A stretch of DNA of 64,000 bases, from contig WTPW01000954.1 in NCBI GenBank assembly GCA_009809945.1, forward strand, positions 1 through 64,000, given 5' to 3'. Of this stretch, positions 12,193 to 24,310 are shown piece after piece; positions within the stretch are counted from its first letter, which is position 1, and every line of letters begins with the position of its first letter. The stretch is from Gigaspora margarita. Lineage: Eukaryota > Glomeromycota > Glomeromycetes > Diversisporales > Gigasporaceae. A program made the translations under genes and the position numbers. The notes below the pieces were generated by a model. The model made no database searches and was not told the origin of the DNA. It saw only the letters and a program-made list of their open reading frames with translations.

Positions 12193-12854
12193 CCAAATCT
12201 ATATTAAAAAGAGAGAAGAGGGAGTAGGCCTCTAATAAAAAATAATTAGGTGATTAATGATATAGCTCTAAGGGAGCTTCCAGAAATTACGTAATTTTTT
12301 GTTACTAATAGATTTCAAAATTTTATCCCATCTACCCACACCTAATATCCTATTAGCCAATCAAAATTAAAAATAAATTTTAAATATAAATATCGAATTT
12401 TGGTTAATCACAAATAGTTGCTATATAGTAAAGTCTAAATTTTACTATATCAATCGATAATTATCGATTAAGTAAACTTGTTTACAAGATCAAAATACAC
12501 ATTTTCTGAAAATTTTATTAAAATTAAAGAAGTTTTTATTATTTGACTTTTAATTTTTATATTTATTGAATATATTTTTTTAAAAAATTTTAATTTTATC
12601 ATCAAACGTAAAAATCAAAAGTCAAATAATAAAAAATTCTCCAATATTTATAAAAATTTAAATGTATATATATTTTGAGCTCCTTAGGAGCGTGCTATTT
12701 ATCACATGATTTATACTATGGATACATGGGTCAGGCTGGTGATCACGTCTATATATAATATATATAATATATATAATATATTAAATACAGTATATAATAT
12801 ATATTATATATAGAGGGCTACTATTTCCACCATGGTATTTTGCTATTTCCACTA

Positions 12855-13539
12855 TCCCTTAAACTGTCCAGCGGGCAAATTTGCCTGCTAGAATTTTTTT
12901 TTACATGTTTTTTTAAAATTACTAAAAATTTTATTAAGAATATGTCCCCCTATTACTAAGCTAAAATAAAACTTTAGCATATTGTTAATTGATATCTATT
13001 AAAATTTTAATTATATATATATTCAAATATAAAAGAAAACTTGGCTCAAATATAGCCATTTCTTTACTTTTACTATNAAATTTTTTCAAAAATTTTTAAA
13101 AATTTTCAAATTTTTATATGTTCCCGAAGAGAAAAAATTTTTTCTCTATTAATCAAAGTTAAAATTTTAATTATAAAATAATAAAAACTTTTATAATAAA
13201 AGTTGTTTTTAATAACTTAATTTATAATTTGTATCAAAATTATTGGGGACATATTCTTAGAATTTTAAAAAGTTTGTCAATAGTCAAAAATAAAATCTCT
13301 AAAAATCAAAGATTTTTAAAAATTTCAAATTTTTTTAGCTTATAGTCAATTTGAATTTTTTCTGTAGAAATATGAAAATTAAAATCATTAAAATATAATC
13401 TATATCCATAGTTATTATTTAAAAAAAAAATTTTTAAAATAACTTAATTTTTAATAAAAATAAATCAGAACCAAATTTTAAAAATTCATTAAAAATTCTA
13501 GCAGGCAAATTTGCCCGCTAAAACAGACGGTTTAAGGGA
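12855..13539. mobile_element. TA-flanked MITE with GGCAAATTTGCC subterminal palindrome
   Basis: Ends TCCCTTAAACTGTC and GACGGTTTAAGGGA are inverted, each followed inward by GCGGGCAAATTTGCC. The flank is CCACTA before and TAGTTACAC after. The opposite arm of the host element (16125-16140, reverse strand) reads CCACTATGGTTATAC without an insert, giving an empty site and a TA duplication. A second copy starts near 36285, and degenerate pieces lie at about 57465 and 59270. One N at 13077. Confidence 0.75.
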
Positions 13540-14431
13540 TAGTTACACAAAATTTTCTATTTTTAGAATTCATTCTAACTTAATATTAACTCTAATCTAA
13601 CCCTAACCCTAACCCTAAAAATAATAACAGATAAGTAACTCTTCTTTGGCCCCTAATTGAAAGTTGTAAAGCTCATTTTTCTGATTCTAATAGTAGTTAA
13701 ATCATCAAAATTGGCTAGTGGATCCCAAGATACTTGGGATCAAAGAAGAAAACATAAGGATCAGCAAATTTACTATTATACAAAGTATAAAAACGGTATC
13801 AAATAAAAAACCATAATTTGCGCAGAATTTTATTATCACAATTGACTTTGTGTTCTTAAATAAAGTTGTTCTTTGGCTCAAAAAAATACTAGTTTCTTAA
13901 GACGTTTTTTATTATTTACTTAGTAAAATTTTTTACTACAATAAAAGACTTCCCAAAACATATGTAAAGAAGTTAAAAAAAGCCGTCAAACGAAAAATCG
14001 TAATTTGCACGGAATTTTATCATTACAATTGACTTTGGGCTCTTAAGTAAAGTTGTTCCTTGGCTCAAAAAAATGCTAGTTTCTTAAGAGAGTTTTATTA
14101 GTTTTTTAGTAAAATTTTTTACTACGATAAAATACGTTTTAAAACGTATGTAAAGAAAATGAATAGTTTGTATAACAGTGAATTTGTCAATCCTTGTGTT
14201 TTAAGCCAGCTGAATCAGCTGCGGCTAAACTGGCTTAGCCAGCTAAGCCAGCTGATATAATGTGGTCGGCTGGCTAATATAGCTAAGGTCACCTCTAGTG
14301 ATATGAATCGAAAATTGAATTAATCGATTAGTTGATCGAGTTGGTAACTAATCAATTGACTATTACAAACACGATTTAACTAATCGATTAATCGATTACC
14401 AACTAATTGATCAATTGATTAACTGATTATT

Positions 14432-15357
14432 ATTATTTTTTTTTTTTAAAATGTCTGTCTTCGGGAACTGGGAATTTTTTATTCAAGATATTAGGGCCGT
14501 TGATATCCACTTAAGGGGATACCGGTATTTGTTACATTGATGAGAGTACAACTAGCCATACCTGCAACTTTTGGTTGCCTATTTAAGTAGCCACCCAAGG
14601 GTCCTACACTAGCTGCTATACCTGCAACCCACATACCGGCATTGTCTATTTAAACTCTTTGGTCCCTGCACCTTCTGCCAACCCATCTTGTATCACTGGT
14701 ACAACCACTAGCTTCTAAACCGAAGTTCGTACCGAATGCTAATTACCATCCTTAGGACTAATTTATTCTTGACAGAAAACTTGGTAGAGCAGTCCCTGTC
14801 CCACGCAGGTATTACCTACACTTCGGTAACTTATGTTACCTACTTCTGCCCTTGTAAGGTTTGCTTTAACCCTAGCACCGATCTCACTATCCTACCGGTC
14901 CTTATACTGGATTCACAAACTTCCAAACCAGTTAGCCCAAAAGGGTCGATATGGTCTTCTTCCCTTGGTACCTACTTCCGAAACATAGGCCCTTTTTCTC
15001 CGGTGCAACTCCGGCGGCCAGGTTGGTGAACCCCTTCCTCGAGGGTCTTATCATCTGATTCTCCAGCTCCGGTTTCTGATATTCTGGCTTTGATAGCACT
15101 GTCAAAGATCTTTGCTACTTCCTTACTCGGGGCTTGCCAAACGGGTTTCCATTTCTCTGGTTCCTTGGATTTGTGTGCCCAAAGGCTCCCATTCGAGATG
15201 GTGTACCAAGACCTACAGGTAATATATCCAACCAATCGATGAGAAGCAGTTACCAGAACACAGGTCTATTTTTTCAAAGCATCGCTAGTGGAATTTGAAC
15301 CCTAGACCTGCCGCTTGGGGGTGACAACTTACCAACTTCTCTAAGTCGCCACACCCT
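14432..15357 (-). mobile_element. tRNA-headed SINE-like element, family S1, copy C
   Basis: This is the best preserved copy. On the minus strand the head at 15290-15357 has TGGCGACTTAGAGAAG and GGGTTCAAATTCC, good matches to the A and B boxes of RNA polymerase III promoters. The plus-strand T run at 14436-14447 is its A tail. Flanks TTGATTAACTGATTATT (14415-14431) and TTGATTAACTAATTATT (15358-15374) differ by one base over 17, consistent with a target duplication in the TCGATTAA-rich host. It is GC-richer than its surroundings. Confidence 0.82.
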
Positions 15358-16322
15358 TTGATTAACTAATTATTCGATTATCAGTTATTCGATTCTGATT
15401 AATCGATTAGTCGTCTATATGCTGATATATATATATACGTATACTAGCTACTATGCACCTATTTAAATTCATTAACTATCGAAAGCATTTAAAACATAGC
15501 TGTTTAAGCAGTTTCGGTACTACCAGATGCTTAACTAATCGACCAATTAGTTAATTATTAATCGATTATTTGATTAATCAATTAATCGATTAGTTGATAT
15601 AATCAACTATAATCGACACCAATCGATTATACACTAATTTGCATTTTCATAAAATTATTAAACGTACTATTTAATTAAAGTAATTCAGCAATTTATACTA
15701 AACTGCATATTTTATTTATATTATTTAAAAATTATAGTTGATTATCTGTGTATTTTGGATATAGAATAAATTATTATCGTAATATAACTGATAAAGTGCA
15801 ATACATTATTAGTTCTGAATTATTCTGAAAGTATATTAGCCAGCCGCTTAGCTAATATTTTGGTCAGCTGGCTTAGCCAGCCGACCAAAATCATGTGGCT
15901 TAAATCACTAAATAATCCTTATGTTCTCTTCTTTGATCCCAAGTATCTTGGGATCCACCAGGCTGATTTTGATAATTTAACTACAATTAGAATCAGAAAA
16001 ATGAGCTCTACAACTTTTAACTAGGAACCAAAGAAGGTTTACTTATTAGTTTTAGGGTTAGAATTATAGTAAATTTATAATATATTATATTAAATACTAA
16101 AAATAGAAATTTTTGTATAACCATAGTGGAAATAGCAAAATACTATGGTGGGAATAGGCATCCCCTATATATATTATTTAATATTAAGTAACATTTTTTC
16201 TACTGGTCCGTTTTAAATGATTTTACTACCAAAATATTCATCTCAATGAGATGATTTTAACAAGCCCAAAATTATCAAAATCCAATTATAGAATCACAAG
16301 ATCGTTAAGGTTTTGCATTTTT

Positions 16323-17297
16323 TTTTTCTATGTTAAAGTTACCGCTATGGAAAAAGGCTTTTATTAAGCAACCGAATCAAGAGCACCTTTTTGGATACCT
16401 GACATTTGTTATATTAATGAGAGTACAACTAGCCACACGTACAACTTTTGGTTGTCTAATTTAAGTAGTCCGCCCGAAGGTTCTATACTAATTGCCATAC
16501 CTATAATACAACTAGGGGGTTGCTTATTTAAATCCTCTGGTCCATGCTTCACCTGTCAATCCTACTTGTATCACTGGTACAGTCCTCCACTAACAAAAGT
16601 CAGTCAAGGCCAGTTCCGAATACTGTGTGGAATCCCTTTAGGACTAATTTATCCTTGTGGCACACTTGGTAGAACAGTCCTTGTCCCACACAGGTATTAT
16701 CTACACTTCGGTAACTTATGCATCTGCATTACACTAACACTTGGGGTCAGGGCTAATCATTAAACCCCTACTATTATCTACTTCTGCCCTTGTGAGGTTC
16801 ATTCCAATCCCGAGACCTACTACAACCTTCCTATCGGTCCTTCTTTAGTATCTCCAAACTTCCAAACCAGTTAGCTCAGAAGGGTCAGTCAGCCCAGCTT
16901 TAAGTGCTGAATGAACTCTCTTTCCTTGGTACATGCTGCTGAAATACATGTCCTTTTCCTCCGGTACGACTCTAGCGGCCAGGTTGATGGACTCCCCTCT
17001 TCGAGGATCTTGTCGTCCGGTTCTCTGGCTTCGGTTTCCGATACTCCAATTATAGTTAGCACTGTCAAAGATCTTTGCTACTTCCTCACTCGGAACTTCC
17101 AAACGGGTATCTATTTTCTAATCCTTGAATTTTGTATACCCGGCGGCTCCTATTCAAGATGGTGTACCAAAGGACCTATGAAGAGAAATAGTACTATAAC
17201 ACAAACCTATTTTTCAAAATGTCACTAGTGGGATTTGAACCCTAGACCTGCCGCTTGGGAGTGACAACTTACCAACTTTTCTAAGTCGCCACACCTC
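16323..17297 (-). mobile_element. tRNA-headed SINE-like element, family S1, copy D
   Basis: Same architecture as copy C, with the tRNA-like head at 17225-17297 (minus strand) and a T-rich start on the plus strand. Flanks GGTTTTGCATTTTT (16309-16322) and GGTTTTGTATTTTT (17298-17311) differ by one base. It interrupts a foldback whose arms (16195-16308 and 17312-17470) share TGATTTTACTACCAAAAT and its inverse. Confidence 0.78.
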
Positions 17298-18429
17298 GGT
17301 TTTGTATTTTTATACATTTTATATTAAAATTTATATATATAATAATACAAAATCTTAGTGATCTTGTGACCTTGTGATTGGATTTTAATGATTTTGGGCT
17401 TGTTAAAATCGTCTCATTGAGGCGAACATTTTGGTAGTAAAATCATCCAAAACAGACCAGTAGATCAAGAGTTATTTAATATTATATATATTTATATAAT
17501 ATATTATAAATATTAGTTGTTATATTAACCAATCAGATTTGAGATTAAGGTGATCACACCATACATGGATAGGGGTGGCTATTAAGTAAAAAGTATTACA
17601 TTATAAATGGCATGCTCCTTAATAAGTTTACTTATGCAACATTAATCGATATACTTAGTAAAATTTAGACTTTACTATGTAGCAACTATTGTCAATTGTG
17701 GGATAGCTTATTTTTAGATCAAAAACGTTTTGAGTTTTTTTAAATATTATAAAATTTGATTGGTCATTAGTTTTATCACTAGAGGAGTAGATTTTAATGA
17801 TTTTGGAGTTTTTAGAATAGTTTTATTGAGATGTGCATTTTGGTAGTTAAATCATACAAAATAAACCTGTAGATCAAAAGTTATTAGCAATTTCAGAAAT
17901 CAAAAGATATATATATAATAGTTATTTAATATATAATAATACATAAATCTAGTTTGATCTTGGGATTCTATAATTGGATTTTTATAATTTTAGGCTTGTT
18001 AAAATTTTCTCTTTGAGAGAATCATTTTGGTAGTTAAATTATCTGAATTGGTCCAGTAGATCAAAAGTTATTAATAATTTTATAATTTTATAATTTTGAT
18101 CAGAATTATAAAATTTTGACTAGAATTATAACCTGATATTTTGGGGACCCACTCACCCACCCCAAAATTACGTAATTTCTGGAAGCTCCCTAACTAGAAA
18201 AAAGGACTGTATCCAATTTAATGAAATCAAAGCTTTCAATAACTTCTGTAAATAATATTTTCTACAAAAGACAACTTCTACAAATATTTTTGAAAATAAC
18301 AATTTTTGTGAAAGACAATGATAGCAAAGCATTAAAGATAATTAGTACTAATAAAAAAAACTATAAAACAAAAATACTAATATTTATCTTAATACTAATT
18401 TGTATAACTAGTAATATAGTGATTTTCTT

Positions 18430-19150
18430 TTTTTTTTTTTTTTTCAAAGTTTTCACTATAGGGAAAGACTTTTATTCAAATAATCAGATCACAGATGCCT
18501 CTAGGAGCATCCTGATATTTGTTACAAAGATAAGAGTACAACTAGCTATATATACAACTTTTGGTTGTCTAATTTAAGTAGTCTGCCCGAAGGTTCTATA
18601 CTAGTTGCTATATCTGCAACCCAACTAGAGGGATTGCCTATTTAAGCCCTTTGGTCTCTACTTCTCCTATAAATCCTTTTTGTATTACCGGTATAGTTCT
18701 TTGTTATATAAGTCAGTCGAGGCCAGTTTTGAATATATTGCAGAATCTCTTAGGACTAGTTTATCCTCGCAAAACACTTGGTAGAGCAGTTTCTGTTTCA
18801 CACAGATATTACCTATATTTCAGTAACTTACGCATCTACTGAGATGGACCACTTGCAGTTTAGAGGTTACCTAAACTACTACTATTATCTACTTTTGCGC
18901 TTGCAAGGTTCACTTCAATTCTAGCACCCATCTCACTATCCTACTGGTCCTTATACCGGGTTTACAAACTTCTAAACCAGTTAGCTTAGAAGGATCGATA
19001 TGGCTTTTTTCTCTTGGTACCTACTGCCAAAACGTAGATTCTTTTTCTCTAGTGTAATTTTGGTAGCCAAGTTAGTGAACCCTCTTCTTGAGAATCTTGT
19101 CAGCTGATTCTTTAGCTCTAGTTTCCAATATTCTGGCTTTGGTGTGATTT
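18430..19150 (-). mobile_element. Family S1 copy E, 5'-truncated
   Basis: The plus-strand T run (18430-18444) marks the 3' tail. The body matches copies C and D until about 19145, where it stops before the tRNA-like head. Loss of the 5' end with the 3' end kept is the usual outcome of incomplete reverse transcription. Open frames here are shadows of the repeat. Confidence 0.65.
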
Positions 19151-19936
19151 TTTTTTTTTTATTAATAATAATAAAAATTTTAATATACAATTAAAAAGAT
19201 TTGTATGTATTGTTTTATTTATAGTAGTTAATGATACAATTAAAGCATATTAGCTCTAGAAATTATTGAAATTATTAATTTAGAAGTCAATTTAAGTAAA
19301 AACTAATATATATAATATAACTATTTATTAGATATAACTGGTCTTGCTTAGTCTAAATTTGAGTTCAGTTCAGTTTGGTCTAGTTCAAATCTGAGTCTTG
19401 TTCGAATAACAATGCTGCTCTTTATCCTTAATTAATATTAAAAATTAATTTTATTTGATTTTTTTTGTTAAAGATATTATTGGATCTATTTATAAATAGC
19501 TTTTATAATAATTAAATAAATAAGCCAAATTAGCTCTTATTTTATCTAATTAAAATGAACAATATTAGGATCTTTTCATATATTAAATATCAATTAATAA
19601 ACTCTAAATTCTCTAAATTACTATTAATTACTATATATAAAGTAAAAGAGAGTATTATAACATAGTACCAATTATAATATATATATAATATCTTGTAATC
19701 TAGTAATTAGAATAAGATTATTTTACTAACATTTAATTCATCTCAATAAAATGAATTGAATAGTAGTAAAATTATCTGATTAAGATTACCGTATCTCAGA
19801 ATATTAATACTTAAATAAAATAAACAAAATGTTAAATTTTAAGTTTAATAAAATCTAATCATAATATATTAATATAATTTTTAAACTAGAATGCATTGTA
19901 GACAAGTTTTGTATCAGTATTGAGAAGACCCTGAAC
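19150..19936. other. AT-rich stretch without a supported feature
   Basis: Mostly TATA/AATT-rich sequence. About 19370-19410 has GTTCAGTTTGGTCTAGTTC, similar in style to the GAACCTGAAC arms that follow but not clearly part of them. No gene or RNA is recognisable. Confidence 0.4.
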
Positions 19937-22256
19937 TAGTGTTCTGAGGTTTGGGTCTGTTTCAGTCCGGGTTCAGCTGAACCTGAACTCGAACCCAAAC
20001 CCAAACCAAGAATTCTGCTAGCTTTGAAAATAAACCAAACATAAACTTACAATTTTCTAAACCTAAACCGAATCTAAACTTGAATAAAAGTTTAATTCAG
20101 GTTCAGTTCAATGTTCATGAACATGTTTAGGTTCAGATATCATTGGAAAATTTTATAAGAAAATATATATCGATTAATAACCAGGAGGATATATATCAAT
20201 GCTAATCACCCCTGTGAGGTTATATCGATTATGATAGTAATCGATATATATCTGGTTAATTTCAAAATAATAATAATTGATTTCGATTAAAATCGATATA
20301 TATCAAATTTTATTTCAATACATACATATATATAATAATAAATATATAATTTTTATTTATTAAAAAACTTTATTTTATTAAAAAAATTTTTTTATTAAAT
20401 TTTTAAATTATTATATATTTCTTACAACTCCAATCTTTGCTATATACAATTACTATAGTATAATATTTTTCATTCTTTTTGCCAGCAAAGAAAAAAGCAA
20501 AAACAAGAAAAACTAAACTAATACTTATCTTTGTACCAGTTCAGGTTTGAGATCTCAATTCCAGTTCTCATTAATCCTTGCCAGCAAAGTACAAAATACA
20601 AGGTCTACAAAAAAAAAAAGACGTTAGTAACAATACCAAAATGCAACAAAGGAAAGAAAACTATAAACTGATATTTATCTTTGTACCAGTTTCAGGTTTG
20701 AGATCTCAATCCCGATCCTCATTAACTCTTCCTGGCAAAGTACAAATCTACAAGAAAAAAAAAAAAGTTAGCAACAATAGCAAACAAAAAAAAAAACAAA
20801 AACAAAAAAAATTAAACTAATACTTATCTTTGTACTAGTTTTAGGTTCGAGATTTCAATCCCGATTCTATTAATTCTTGCTGGCAAAGTACAAAACCTAC
20901 AAAAAAAAAAAAATATTAGTGACAATACCAAAATGTGACAAAAGAAAAAAAACTATGAACTGGTACTTATTTTTGTATTAGTTTCATGTTTGAGATCTCA
21001 ATCTTAGTCCCTATTAACCTTCCTGGCAAAGTTCAAGACCTACAAAAAAGAAAGAAAAGTTAGCAACAACAGCAACAAAATAAAAAAGCAAAGAAAACTA
21101 TGAACTAGTACTTATTTTTGTACTAGTTCCAGGTTCGAGATCTTAATTCTGGTCCTCATTAATCCTTGCTAGCGAAGTACAAGACCTACAAAAAAAAAAG
21201 ATGTTAGTAACAACACCAAAATGCGACAAAGAAAAGAAAACTATGAACTAGTACTTATTTTTGTACTAGCTTCAGGTTTGAGATCTTATCCTGGTTCCTA
21301 TTAATTCTTCCTGGTGAAGTACAAGATCTACAAGAAAGAAAAAAAAGTTAGCTACAATAGTAAACAAAACAAAAAGCAAGAACAAAAAAACTAAACTGAT
21401 ACTTATCTTTGTACCAGTTTCAGGTTCAAGATCTCAATCCCAGTCCCTATTAAGCCTTGCTGGCAAAGTACAAGATCTACAAAAAAAAAAGCATTAGTGA
21501 TACTACTAAACGCAACAAAAGAAAGAAAACTATGAACTGGTATTTATCTTTGTATCAGTTTTAGGTTCAAGATCTCAATCCCAGTCCCTATTAACCCTTT
21601 CCGGTGAAGTACAAAATCTACAAGAAAGAAAAAAAAGTTAGCAACAACAGCAAAAAAACAAAAAAGCAAAGAAAACTATGAACTGATACTTATTTTTGTA
21701 CCAGTTCAGGTTCAAGAACTTAATTTCGGTTCTCATTAACCCTTGCTAGCAAAGTACAAGACCTACAAAATAGAATAAAAACATTAGTAAAAAACAATAA
21801 ATAAAAAAAAATTAATCGAAAAAAATCAAAAAAAGAAACTAGTAAAAAAAAAAACTAAATAAAAAAAAGGATTGAATAAAAACTAAGATCAAAAAAAGAA
21901 AATTAAGATCGAATAAAAAAAAAAAGATCGAATAAAAAAAGATCGAATAAAACTAAGATTGCCTAACCTTAAAAATTTCATTCCCACTTATGATATATAT
22001 ATATGCATATTATACATATATATATGTTGTAGGTAGAAACTATTTATTCTATTTGTACTAATGCTATTTGAACTTGAACATGTTTATAAATGTTCAATCT
22101 GAACTGAACCTGAACTTGAACCAATAATAAAAGTTCAAATTCGAACCAAACCTGAACATAATTTGCAAAAATAGTTCAGTTTAGGTTCGGTTCAATCTTC
22201 AAACTGAACCTGAACTCAATATAGGTTCAGGTTCAATTTGGTTTATAAAAACACTA
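19937..22256. mobile_element. hAT-like element with GAACCTGAAC arms enclosing a satellite
   Basis: The left end TAGTGTTCTGAGG and the right end ATAAAAACACTA share the TAGTGTT terminus. The arms (about 19937-20160 and 22060-22256) are dense in degenerate GGTTCAGGTTC/GAACCTGAAC. The candidate 8-bp flanks CCCTGAAC and TCCCGAAT agree at only 5 of 8 positions, so the target duplication is weak or decayed. The interior holds a TATATATCGATTA block (20160-20300) and the satellite at 20460-21790. Confidence 0.5.
20460..21790. repeat. 146-bp satellite, about nine units, with two-unit higher order
   Basis: An anchor close to TTTGTACCAGTTTCAGGTT recurs every 141-151 bp at about 20530, 20680, 20828, 20972, 21117, 21258, 21406, 21549 and 21695. 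Alternate units differ in the second half: one type has GTTAGTAACAATACCAAAAT, the other GTTAGCAACAATAGCAAAC. The real homogenised unit therefore seems to be a dimer of about 292 bp. Open frames inside are incidental. Confidence 0.85.
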
Positions 22257-22559
22257 TCCCGAATACAAGGTTGGCACATTTATCCATTGGGGTGAATGAA
22301 GAACAACTCCATTGGCACCACTCTATTGCTCCATTGAGAATAATTTGCGAATGGAGCCAATGGAGGCTAGGGTTCCTACAAACCCAGATCAAATCAAACT
22401 TTAGGCCAAGTTTGAGTTTGATTTGATTTCAAATCAAACNCAAACTCAAACTGGCATTAAAAAAAATGTTTGAGTTTGATTTGAAGCAAACTTTTTAATT
22501 AAATTTGAGTTTGATTTGGGNTTGAGTTTGAAGTTTGCAAACTAGTTTGAGTTTGAATA

Positions 22560-23111
22560 CTGTATATTGCCAAAAATAAGCTACCTCCAAAAATAAACTA
22601 CCATCTCTCTTTTGGTTAAGAAATACAAAGACGACTTTGATCCAAAAATAAGCTAACACGATTGATGAAAGTTCCTATATAGTAAAGTCCAAATTTTACT
22701 AAGTAAATCGATTAAAGTCGCTTAAGTAAACATATTCAGCAGATCAAAATACGTATACCCTAAAATTTACAACGAAATTGAAGAAATTTTTATTAATTGA
22801 AATTTAATATTTACGTTCAACGAAGAGATTAAAATTTTAATAACAAAATATATTCGTTAAACGTAAAAATTAAAAGTCAAATAATAAAAAGTACTCATAT
22901 TTAGATGAAACTTCCAGGGTAGATGTAGTTTGGTCTTCCAAATAAGTTTACTTAAGCGCAAATAATGGATCTATATAGTAGAATTTAAACTTAACTATGT
23001 AGCTACTAGTGGCGATTGACCAAAAATCGATTTTATCCAAAAATAAGCAACCCCAGATTTTTTGCATCCAAAATCGTCCAAAAAAGGTAGCTTATTTTCA
23101 GAAGCATACAG
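22560..23111. mobile_element. AATAAGCTACC MITE, full copy 1 (552 bp)
   Basis: Starts CTGTATATTGCC and ends CATACAG, with TA immediately outside each end. Inverted arms contain AAAATAAGCTACC and GGTAGCTTATTTT. The middle carries two inverted copies of TAGTAAAGTCC...TTACTAAGTAAATCGATT. The same structure and length occur at 26597 and 40587, so the boundaries are well supported. Confidence 0.85.
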
Positions 23112-23122
23112 TAATATAAATA

Positions 23123-23668
23123 CTGTATATTGCCAAAAATAAGCCACTTCCAAAAATAAACTATCCCCTTCTATTGGTCAAAAAACTCAAAAATATCTTT
23201 GACACAAAAATAAGCTACCCACGATCGATGAAAGTTGCTATATAGTAAAGTTCAAACTTTACTAAGTAAATCGATTAAAGTCGCTTAAGTAAACTTATTT
23301 AGAAGATCAAAATACGTATTCTCTGAAATTTACAACAAAATTGGAGAACTTTTATTAATTGGTTTTTAATTTTTACATTCAACAAAGAGATTAAAATTTT
23401 ATTAACAAAATATATTCGTTGAACGTAAAAATTAAAAGTCAAATAATAAAAAGTACTTATATTTTGATGAAACTTTCAGCATATATGTAGTTGAGTCTTC
23501 CAAACAAGTCTACTTAAGCGCTAATAATTAATTTACATAGTAAAATTTAGACTTTACTATGTAACAACTATTGGTGACTGGCCAAAAATTGATTATATCT
23601 GAAAATATCCCAGATTTTTAGTGTCCAAAATCGTCCAAAAAAGGTAGCTTATTTTTGGAAACATATGG
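23123..23668. mobile_element. AATAAGCTACC MITE, full copy 2 (546 bp)
   Basis: Lies 11 bp after copy 1 in the same orientation. It starts CTGTATATTGCC after a TA and ends CATATGG before a TA. It is about as diverged from copy 1 as from the other copies, which suggests two separate insertions or an old tandem rather than a recent duplication. Confidence 0.8.
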
Positions 23669-24310
23669 TATATTTTTAAATTTAAACAAGTTTACTTAAC
23701 TGTTAAATATAAAGTAAGAATTAAGAAACTTGTTTAAAATTTAAAAATATATTTATATTATTCAAACTCAAACTAGTTTGCAAACTTCAAATCAAACTCA
23801 AATCAAACTTTGAATGAAATTTGAGTTTGGTTTGAGTTTGATTATTTTTTATTTGAGTTTGGTTTGATTTCAAACTTTATAAAATTTATAGTTTGAGTTT
23901 GGTTTGATTTGGGGTTTGATTAAACTCAAATCAAACCCGGATCAAACTTCGGAACCCTAATGGAGGCCAACTAGCTTATAATATAGTATTTGTTAATAAC
24001 TAATAACTAATTCCATTGGCACTATTGGCTCTATTGGTTCCATTGGTTCTATTGGCTCCATTAGTTTGCAAGTTTTCAATGGAATATATCCATTGCCAAC
24101 CCTGTCCAGACATCTCTAATATATGTTATATTTTTTTTTAACAAATTGATTTAAATTTGATCTAAGATCCAAATTTAAAATTTAGCAAATTGAAGTTAAT
24201 TTTAAAAAGGATCATAATTGAATATTTTGTTGAATTACTAAGATTTTATGCATGTTATATTTTATTTTTAGCAATTTACTCACATTTTGCAAAAATTATT
24301 GTAACAAGTT

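Larger units (their letters stand above)
12814..16165. mobile_element. Second-layer inverted-repeat element
   Basis: The left end AGGGCTACTATTTCCACC and the right end (GGGAATAGGCATCCCCT, inverse) pair. So do the next 200 bp: 13545-13775 against 15910-16130, including the palindromic CCCAAGTATCTTGGGATC on the right. TATA flanks both sides. Arms further in carry GGCTGGCTAA/TTAGCCAGCC motifs (14200-14290 and 15835-15905). It is interrupted by 12855-13539 and by SINE copy C. Confidence 0.7.
12272..18190. mobile_element. Outer shell of a nested foldback composite
   Basis: Termini GGGAGCTTCCAGAAATTACG (left) and its inverse (right, ending 18190) frame 5.9 kb. Inner arms also pair: TTGCTATATAGTAAAG-like sequence at 12420 against 17660-17690. 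The flank resembles 42365-42420, where the sequence runs uninterrupted through GCCCTAACTA, so a TA or CTA target duplication is likely. Everything between the arms is later insertions, listed separately. Confidence 0.7.
22368..23959. mobile_element. hAT-type element with CAAACTCAAA motif arms
   Basis: Starts TAGGGTTCC and ends GGAACCCTA. The flanking 8-mers ATGGAGGC (22360-22367 and 23960-23967) are identical. Both arms (22380-22557 and 23765-23945) are packed with degenerate TTTGAGTTTG/CAAACTCAAA. Two AATAAGCTACC MITEs fill the centre. No transposase, so non-autonomous. Single N at 22440 and 22521. Confidence 0.88.
22266..24104. repeat. Inverted element with CCATTGG motifs, host of a hAT MITE
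   Basis: The left end CAAGGTTGGCA and the right end TGCCAACCCTG (24094-24104) are inverted. Both arms are rich in CCATTGG/CCAATGG (22280-22365 and 23965-24100). No clear target duplication. It is split by 22368-23959. Confidence 0.5.

Noticed and set aside
13594..13618. TTAGGG tract as a former chromosome end
   Set aside because: It lies within one arm of an inverted-repeat element, and a degenerate partner (TTTTAGGGTTAGAAT) occurs in the other arm.
14296..15636. Single TAGTG-ended hAT element around SINE copy C
   Set aside because: TAGTGATATG and ATACACTA would fit as ends, but the flanking 8-mers (GTCACCTC and ATTTGCAT) do not match, so boundaries are unsupported.
18221..18577. 118-codon open frame
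   Set aside because: It runs from AT-rich sequence through a T homopolymer into SINE copy E. Composition and position indicate chance.
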